Below, one piece after another: positions 56,801 through 64,000 of a stretch of DNA of 64,000 nt (positions within the stretch are counted from its first letter, which is position 1; each line of letters starts with the position of its first letter). A model generated the notes under the pieces. That model saw only the letters and a list, made by a program, of their open reading frames with translations. It searched no databases and was not told the DNA's origin. Source of the stretch: Typha latifolia (Eukaryota > Streptophyta > Magnoliopsida > Poales > Typhaceae). Location: the NCBI GenBank assembly GCA_019914945.1, contig CM034106.1, positions 8,246,001 to 8,310,000 of the forward strand. Reading direction: 5' to 3'. The position numbers and the translations under genes were made by a program.

Positions 56801-59800
56801 ATGTGCTTTCTTTCAAAGAAAAAGACAGGAAATTTGTAGAAGAAGCAATATTCATTTTCAAGTCAGAGGTTCATTAGAAGAAGGTGGATACAGTCAAAAA
56901 AGAGAAGGTGGCTACGGAACCGAAACCGATGGCTACGGAGATGACTTACCAAACTATTAAACATCTATTATTTTTATTATGTTTGGTTAATTTCTGCTTA
57001 TTTTATGTAATGTAATTTTGATATTTTTAGTTAAAGACATGTAATGCTTATTTCGATGTTTATTTCATGTAATGTAATTTCGATGTTTATTTCATGTAAT
57101 GTAATTTCGATGCGTTTAATTAAAAAATTAGTAATTTAAAAAAACTATTGAATATTAGTCTTATTTTAAAGATCTCGATGAGAGTTTTCTAACCATATAT
57201 TTTTTATTAAAAAATAATAACACTAAGATGACCTATTATGTAATTTAAAATAGCTAATATAATAATATATATTATATTATTATTTTAATAAATATGGAGC
57301 CCGGTGCGTTGGAGTACACTGGGCTCTTGCTCCATTTTTGGGCTCCAAATATGGAGCCACGGTTGGAGATGCTCTGAGAGGAGATGATAAGGGATTTGGA
57401 TGACTCTATTTTGAGGGGCTAGACAAAAACAACGGAAAAGAATAGACTATGGGATTTAGCTAGCGGGAAGTCAACCTGCTGAATTTAGACTGCCTGAGGT
57501 GTCTATTACGCTCTTTTAGATACACTAGTAGGAAATAAATCTAGGCTTAATAGGGAGTTAGGCTTATTTTTGGAGGCAATTAGGCCTCGATTTTGACGCC
57601 TTTATGAGTCAATAGGAGATATAACTCCTCGTTTGGTTCCAAGTGGATCTGTAGTCCAAAGCTGATTCAGTAGCTCAATTTAGTTGGTTGGGACAATCCG
57701 CACATCTTTGGATATTCAAACTATTAAGTGGCTTAACTGATCTAACAAAACCAAAACTGTTCCAAATTAGATCAAACTGAATTTAAACATATTGCTAATT
57801 ACTAATTAAATTAAAAGGTACATTGATGCCTAAGTCACATTATTAGTTTTTAATTATGCACTTCTCTTATTTTTAAGGGAAATCTTCTACTAACACCCTA
57901 AGCTTAGTAATTGTGATTACAAGTTAAAACCTTCCTTTTAAGCTAATTTAAACTTTACCTTTTTTGTTTGCCTATAATTCTCATAAATAACCTTACTCTT
58001 ACTTTGATTAACAGACCTTAACCTTGATTATGGACTATTTAACTCTTAATTGAAATTACTAAAATACCCTCGAGAGAAATGTTCATGAAGAAGTTCGGTT
58101 TTTGTAATGATATTTTAGGCAAGAGTATTTTAGAAGTTAAGAGATAAGGGAAAAGGAGAAGGGCAAAATAAGGGTATTTTAGGTAATCTTAGTATCCCTA
58201 ATAGAACATTCTTATTTTGATGCATTATGTTAGAGATTGTTTTGGTTTAGTTATCCAGTGTCATATAAAAATTATAGACAAAATAGAGGGCTTGGTTAAA
58301 AAAATCTTGAAGACAAGGTGTTTATCACAACATTATTAAAATGTAGGGTTTTGTTTGAAAATTTCCCTGTTTTTAAATCTATGACTATATTGGTTTCAAG
58401 TTTCAACTGTTTAATCTCATGGATTGTGCTTTTTAGAACCTTCATTTGCACCCTAGAAATAGATTGCATCAATTAAAACGATTTCTTCCTTTCCTCTCAA
58501 ATCTTTTCTATAAATTTGTCTTGTCATTGCACCTTTTTTTTCATGGTATGCCATGATTTTTTGTTCTGTGGTAGGGTTTTTTGGTGATTCTATAGATCCA
58601 AGGGCTTTGATAGTATTGTTTAGAGACTGAATCTGATGTCAGAAAGATAAGAACCATCTACGGAAGTGGAATACTCCCTAGTGGGATCTAGAAATGATTA
58701 GATAAGGAGAGAAACTGTGTGGTAATTTGCTGACCTTCTCTAATAGAGATAATTTCAACCTCTCTTTATTAGGAGAACTGCCAAGTTGGATAACTGGAAA
58801 TTTTCTGGTTTTTTGTTTTATGTTAAATATAGATGATTTTGGCTCAAGTTTTTTAAAAGCTACGCACTCCTCTTAATCATGTAAAATTGCAAATAAATAT
58901 TCTTCATTGCCTATTGCTTCCAAAGTCTAATGATGGTTACTCATGGCTGCATTGGCCTTTTCTTTAGATCACAATAGAAATGTGCATGATGATTAATGAA
59001 TGCTTGACAGGGAATTCTCCATGTAATCATGATGCTTTACCTAGAGATGATTCCTTAGAGTTCATTGAATATTAATATCAAAATACTTCCTTGATTTGAA
59101 TTGTCAGCTTTTCATCTTAAATCTGCTGACACTAACAAATGTTCTGTATCTTTTTTACATTTTTCTTTAATATTATCGAGTTTTCTCATTTTTTTTAATT
59201 ACATTGATTAATTTTGTTACTGGTTGCAGCTTGTACGAAGTAATAGTCGTCGTTTTATGCCTTCACAAGCAGATGAAGAGGCTCATCAGTTATCATATTT
59301 GCAAAAGCATATGGCTAATATACTTGGTCTTTTGGCAGATGCTGTTGAAGGCGAGGGCGATGACTCTCTGGTTCGTTTGAATTTTCTGCTTAACCTTTAT
59401 TTTCTGCCAATGTTCATTCGGATCTGATATTAAATTTATCCATGACATGCTTTAAATATTTTCCATGTTTTTTAACTTATCATTAATCTGTCCAAACAGC
59501 ATTCTCTCTCTCTCTCTCTCTATTTTTTTTCCAGAACATGTATCACCTCTGTATAACGAGAGGAGGAAATTACATCAAATCACAACATAAACTTATCAAA
59601 AACTTTCCCTTTCTATTGTATAACCAAACTAGGACTCTTTTAAGTTTTAACTTAAAAATCAACCAAATCCTAGCAATACTCATCTAAAAACAAAGTAAGT
59701 AGCTAACAATCACGTTTCCTAGAGTTTAGGACTTTTAATCAAATATGACACTTTAAAATCAAATCTAACTTTTAGATAAAAAGTACATCCGAAAATAAAA

Positions 59801-62800
59801 AATAAATGCAAATCTTATTCTCATCGGGTGAGCCTTTTTACTTGTTATTTCTTGTCATGAATATAGTACAATGATGCTATCCAGCAGCACAATGGGATAT
59901 TCAATGCTTTCATTTGGTTTAGTAATGCTCAACCAATGAGTCACTATCTTGTTTCTTTTCAAAATTTCATTTGTATACTAAATTTATCTTGTATACTACT
60001 ATTTCCTATTAATGTTCTCAGATTTTGCTGTGTTTTTTAGCGTATTTTGCTAATTTTTTGCTTGCTCATAGGTAGTAACACTGGAAACTTTTGAACACCT
60101 TGGGTTCCTCATTCAGTTCTCTGAAGGGGTTTCCTTGACACAAGCAGCCACCTTTTTTGCAAATTCAGATCCAGATATGCCCGCTGCTCCTGTCCCAGCT
60201 GCCCAAGTTCATGATTGGGTTTTGCAGAACATTATTGCTTCATTAGAGCACACAGCTGAGAAGGCTTCAGCAAAAGAAAGCAGTCCACAGGGAGCGTCAG
60301 ATTCGGATGTGACTATGGCTGATGCCAGCACAAGTAACACAAAGATCCAGAGCAGTATCTCATCTACTGGTGCTTCTGCCCCCAGCAATCCTGCATATTT
60401 GAGAAACCAGACTTTTGTAGAGGGTTTTTCTAAAGCTTCTGTGGTTAAGCAGGCATCTGACATCAAAGGACACTCTATAAAGGTTTGTTGATTCCAATTA
60501 AAATCTCGTTAATATACTTTGACTTCATAATGCTGGAGCAGGTTAGCTTTGATGCCTTTTCTGTTTATTTTGCATAAAGTTGTGCATTCTTAATTTGATG
60601 GTATCTATCATCTAGTAAGCATTCACGCAGTATTTTGGTTAGACCATCTACTTAGTGTTGATATTACTTCTTTGTGGGGCATATTGTTTTTGAATAAAAG
60701 GTAAGCTGATGATCATGAGATCTTTAGCAAGATAATGAGAATGACTCATGATGAAATTAATGCCTTTTGAGAGCTCTATTACCATTATATTTCTAAAACT
60801 TGGTCATTTTTTCAATGATCATGGGTTCTGTGTTATGATAATAGCATCTATACTAATTGGGTGAAGTGGTATACATCTTGCCCTCCCATGCCACTGCATT
60901 GGCAGGGCATCATACGTTGGTCTTATTTGGTGTCAAAGACTCGAAATATTATCCATTGCTCATTTGGTTATCAGAAAGTTCTAATATATAGTGTGCTTAA
61001 TATTATATCTCCAAATATGTTGATATTTGTTTTTTTACTTAATTTGCAATGATTACATAATTAATCATAAAGCTATTTGCTTCATTGTTTTATTAGTGAA
61101 TGATAGAATATAAAAAGACAAAAATCACCATTCTCTAACAACTTAAATTTTTAGAGTAGTTGATAAGTTATTATGGTCGCAGAGCAAGAGATTCTGAGTT
61201 CAAAATCCCCAGACCTATATTATCGACAGTAAAATAAACTCATATAAGTCAAGTTCACTTTTGAATCTATCAAATGCCTCACACTTGATAGTAAGAGGAG
61301 ATATTAAAATATAAAAGATAAAGACCGCTACTTTTTAAAGCTTAAGCCCTTGTCATGCAATCCCCTTTTTAAAACTAAATATAATTTATTGATAGGTTTA
61401 ATATGGGTTTAAAATGGCTGACTTGCATTTATAGTTTACAAATTTAATAATAATATTTTAGTTCTATTTGCATGACACATACTCAATTTTTTTAAAAAGA
61501 ATAAATTAATAACCACCCCTTATTTCAAATCCTCTCTTATCTATCTTTATTTTCCTTCTAGATAAATACATTTTCCTCCAAAGATTTAAAATTTACTAAA
61601 TGCGCTATAAATTATAGAGTAGTTGTGGGCCTGTGAGCTCTTAAGCTTGCAATAATTCACTTTATTTAAAAATTTTTTTTACAATATTAAGAACTTCTTA
61701 AAAAGTTAAAAGAAAAATAATGTAGCCTTAAATGTGGGCTTATAACCAAAAACAAAGAAAAAATAAAAAAAATATGTTATTATTTTAAAAAACAGCATTG
61801 GCCTTTCATTATTTTAGAAAAAAAAACATGTAATATTTTTTAGCCCGTTTGCGAGCTTAATACATGCTTATAAGTTGTCTGTGGGCAATTGAAAAGCTTT
61901 TTATTGATAAAAAAAGTAATTTTTTAAAATTCTTTCATCAAAGTCAAAGGACATTTTGGTCCATTAATTTTTATATCACCTATCCTCCAAAACCAATATA
62001 TTTTTTATTTTTTATACATCACATCAAAAGAGATTATTATACTTTAGCCTAGTTCATAATCAAACACCATATATTTTTAGCTTAGTTTAAGTTACCTAAA
62101 CCATGACTAAGAAATGGAGTAAACTAGCTATATTTAGGATATAAAATCAAATCAAACAGACAATAAACTATTAGAGTAGCCATTGAGTTAACAGTTATTG
62201 TACATAGTAGTTGCATTAAAAATAGTTGAATTATTGGCTTATAACAAATTAAATGGCTTTTCCCACATGCCGTAGAACTAAATGATTTTTGAAGTCAATG
62301 TCTGCTTAGCCACATTAAATTTCATAGCATCATTGACCGAGGCGCTAAATGTATCCTACTTTTCCAGCACATGTAAAATTGACAAAACATTTTTGGCTGG
62401 AATGAAAGTATGTCATTTCAGCCAGCTTTTGAACAACACCTGGGTTTTTCTTTCAAAAACCTTCTATGCTCTTTACTTTTTGATGGACTACTGTTTAACT
62501 TTATGTAAAATAATTGTCAATTCTTTTCTGCATAATAACTTTAGAAATTCTGAGATGTTGAGAACGTGAAATTTGAATCTAGTCTGTTTCTAATCTGAAG
62601 ATGCTTATTATGTTGCAGGTTCTGAATTGCCATGATTCAGTAATCTACATATTAGCACCTTTGAAGTATGCCACGGTATATGGGTGCTCTGATGCAACTA
62701 TTATTCTTGGTGCTATTGGTAAGGTATGTCTGATGGTTGGACCTTCATTGATCTTCCCTTTGATAGATGGTTCATCTATCTTCTTTCATAGCTGATTTCT

Positions 62801-64000
62801 TTCATTTCCTTCCTACATCCCACATATTTACTAAATTTTTCAATATACACACTGAAGTTTTCTACTCCATTGTCCCAATTGTTCTTGTTCATGTTGACTG
62901 GTGCTGATGATTTTGTGCTACAATTTGCTTTATAAGGTATACTGGTGCGGAACAACTATTCCTACATTCCATCATTCAAGCTTTCTTGAGATTCTAACGT
63001 TGTACTACTAGATACTGCAATAATGAATCAATTAGACCATCAACATTGAAAATATTTCTGAGAATATAAAGGGTGACCTTTCTTATGTTTCACCATCTTG
63101 CAATGTATAGTTGTATACGTTTGCTTTCGTAGTTCTTAAATACGTTTTTGGCTACTAGAACTTTGTTTCTCATACAACTATTATTTATTTCTTCTGGACT
63201 TTTTTTTCTTTATGAGAAAACTCATGCATGCTATCTTGATGGTTTATATCTTATGGTGATGTCACCTTAAGCAGAGCCCCCAAGTAGTTTGTTAGGCTCT
63301 AATACATGCAAGATCTAGAAACTTGGTGTAAAAGAATAGGGAAAGTATGGGAAATGATATAAGAAAAGGGCATCTTAGTGAACGAGGTCTTTGCTAAATT
63401 GTGTCTGTATTTAGTTTCCTTAAAATAACTATGAAAAAGAATCAAGAGAAATTTATCAAAACCGCTATACCTTTTGTTTTTATTATCATTCACACTCTAC
63501 CATATCGATATTTATCATTCGATTTCTGTATTTTACTTTTAATTCCTCAAAAACACTTAGAATTAATTTTACCCTAACAGTGGCCAATAAAATAGATAAT
63601 ATTCTGTTACTTTAAAAATTAAATAGAATACTGAAATACCCCTCATTTGACTTAAAGATTTAGTTATCCATTTATTTTTACCTTAACCTAAAAAATTTAT
63701 TCAAGAGTATTAGGTCATTTTGCATTTATAATTATCTTAACTCATCTTTATAAGAACTGATCATTAAGTAAACCAACAGCAAGGTGCTTTTGAGGCATAT
63801 GAAGAAAAATGCGAAATATTGGAGGGTGTGAAGTAATAAAAGCAAAATATAGGGTATTTTTGATAAATTTCTTCAAAATCAATATTTGTTTAATCCTTAA
63901 TAGACCCAATATATCAGAAATATTAAGGTGTAAATGGGATATAAAATTTGAGATAAATTAAGTGCAATAGTATATTCTACGTTATCATGATACGAGCATA
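53842..64000 (+). CDS. TBCCD1: TBCC domain-containing protein 1 (TBCCD1), 5' part, runs off the window
   Basis: Coding exons seen: 53842-54339, 59230-59370, 60072-60482, 62619-62723; all junctions are phase 0 with GT and AG ends, giving 385 codons so far. The N-terminus (NPNPILLRPRREPFEHGLLP), the segment SPIQ|LVRSNSRRFMPSQADEE across intron 1, FFANSDPDMPAAPVPAAQVH, and then NCHDSVIYILAPLKYATVYG with ATIILGAIGK fit plant TBCCD1; the last piece opens the TBCC/C-CAP beta-helix domain, whose remainder lies beyond 64000. Exon 1 is very GC-rich. A tandem ATGATG opens the frame; the first is used here. Intron 1 (4890 nt) contains a Harbinger element and intron 3 a TRIM and another repeat. In animals and green algae the protein positions centrosomes or basal bodies; land-plant function is little known. 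The open right end is due to the window edge. Confidence 0.93.
56094..56660 (-). pseudogene. PIF/Harbinger transposase, C-terminal half
   Basis: Reading from the junction near 56655: IWHAYFGLPGSNNDVNVL, then YYLADGIYPKW with the second aspartate of the DDE triad, then KDVERAFGVLQ with the glutamate, then IMIACVILHNITVEDE, ending in a stop at 56096-56094. One in-frame TGA at 56401-56399 interrupts it just before KDVERAFG; from its context the ancestral codon was probably CGA. The N-terminal half, with the first aspartate, is deleted. Not functional. Confidence 0.8.
56656..56960 (+). pseudogene. PIF/Harbinger ORF1 (Myb/SANT-like partner protein), C-terminal part
   Basis: The frame from about 56656 reads MMMAKLENDKKKLELRAMQL, then EDPNECAFFQRKRQEICRR, and ends in a GGY-rich tail at 56960. 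This resembles the C-terminal part of the DNA-binding partner protein encoded by plant PIF/Harbinger elements. The ATG at 56613 lies within antisense transposase sequence, so it is not the original start. The N-terminal SANT-like part is missing. Confidence 0.6.
61101..61365 (+). mobile_element. TRIM (miniature LTR retroelement) in TBCCD1 intron 3
   Basis: The 5' LTR (61101-61173, 73 bp) begins TGATAGAATATAAAAAGAC. It is followed at once by TGGTCGCAGAGC (61174-61185), a variant of the initiator-methionine tRNA primer-binding site. A polypurine tract AAGAGGAGA (about 61293-61301) precedes a 3' LTR-like repeat beginning TATTAAAATATAAAAGATAA at 61302. The internal region is only about 117 bp, with no coding sequence. 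Order LTR, primer site, polypurine tract, LTR is that of a TRIM. LTRs have diverged, so it is old. Confidence 0.6.
61370..62160 (-). repeat. Dispersed repeat, copy B
   Basis: Reverse complement of the block at 640-1480, with the strongest match around the complement of GTATGTGTCATGCAAATAG (near 61470-61490). Lies in TBCCD1 intron 3 directly beside the TRIM. No coding sequence. Ends approximate. Confidence 0.55.
63446..63874. repeat. Inverted-repeat MITE-like element in TBCCD1 intron 4
   Basis: The left end GAAATTTATCAAAACCGC and the right end read inward GAAATTTATCAAAAATACCC form an inverted repeat of about 14 bp plus weaker flanking similarity. The interior (TTTTTATTATCATTCACACTCT, cut here to its first 20 bases as TTTTTATTATCATTCACACT, and AATTAATTTTACCCTAACAG) matches the block starting at 44458. 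No clear target duplication. Superfamily unassigned. Confidence 0.55.

Larger units (their letters stand above)
55549..57374. mobile_element. Internally deleted PIF/Harbinger element in TBCCD1 intron 1
   Basis: The ends are GAGCAACTCCAACC and, read inward from the right, GAGCATCTCCAACC: 13 of 14 identical. TGA flanks both sides (55546-55548 and 57375-57377), the 3-bp target duplication expected of this superfamily. Length 1826 bp. Subterminal GGAGCCC/CTCCAAAT-type repeats occur near both ends. It contains the C-terminal half of a transposase on the minus strand and the C-terminal part of the companion ORF1 on the plus strand, back to back, so the middle of the ancestral element is missing. 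Confidence 0.9.

Noticed and set aside
56613..56960. Apparent complete 115-aa gene in TBCCD1 intron 1
   Set aside because: Its first codons are antisense transposase; it is the fused tail of Harbinger ORF1 created by an internal deletion.
1..64000. An undescribed multi-gene system
   Set aside because: The genes belong to unrelated known families, and the remaining structure is explained by transposons and repeats; no cluster of unknown genes with shared logic was seen.

Overview
The window is nuclear DNA of a flowering plant, probably a non-grass monocot. Evidence: GT-AG introns, AT-rich intergenic DNA packed with plant transposon relics, a TGA-type bZIP with a DOG1 domain, two plant MCTP proteins, and first exons much more GC-rich than their surroundings (TBCCD1 and the 5' half of the FTIP1-like gene), a monocot habit. 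The species is not identified. No bacterial, viral or organellar block is visible.

I reconstructed six protein-coding genes by splicing. (1) An ABHD18-type alpha/beta hydrolase, + strand, 3311-7739, five coding exons, 359 aa. (2) An FTIP1-type MCTP with an uninterrupted 801-aa CDS at 10183-12588, + strand, with introns inferred only in its 5' UTR. (3) Cytosolic ribosomal protein eL6, - strand, 15302-13100, four exons, 233 aa. (4) A TGA bZIP factor, - strand, 29624-24462, ten coding exons, about 435 aa, N-terminus uncertain. (5) An MCTP3/4-type protein with an uninterrupted 775-aa CDS at 40774-38447, - strand, with a 5' UTR intron. (6) A TBCC domain-containing protein 1 (TBCCD1) gene, + strand, 53842 to beyond the right edge; only its first four coding exons are present.

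The rest is mainly mobile DNA. Several elements have exact ends and target-site duplications (TSDs): hAT-type elements at 4157-4743, 22283-22951 and 36432-37269 (perfect 8-bp TSDs), two weaker hAT relics at 48511-48928 and 51847-52464, a solo LTR at 17620-19062 (5-bp TSD) nested in a decayed LINE, an internally deleted PIF/Harbinger element at 55549-57374 (3-bp TSD), and miniature TRIM-like retroelements near 21.5 kb and 61.1 kb. A LINE RNase H tail lies at 43.4-43.9 kb. Other dispersed repeats occur in two or three copies within the window.

The genes are not an operon or a pathway cluster. Two are membrane-contact-site MCTPs from different ancient clades about 26 kb apart and facing each other; the others are housekeeping or regulatory. 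I found no convincing undescribed multi-gene system. The points most worth checking are two apparent GC-AG introns (ABHD18 and TGA), a duplicated exon/intron unit in the FTIP1-like 5' UTR, a 4-copy RY-motif tandem repeat in the last TGA intron, and the head-to-head deletion structure of the Harbinger element.
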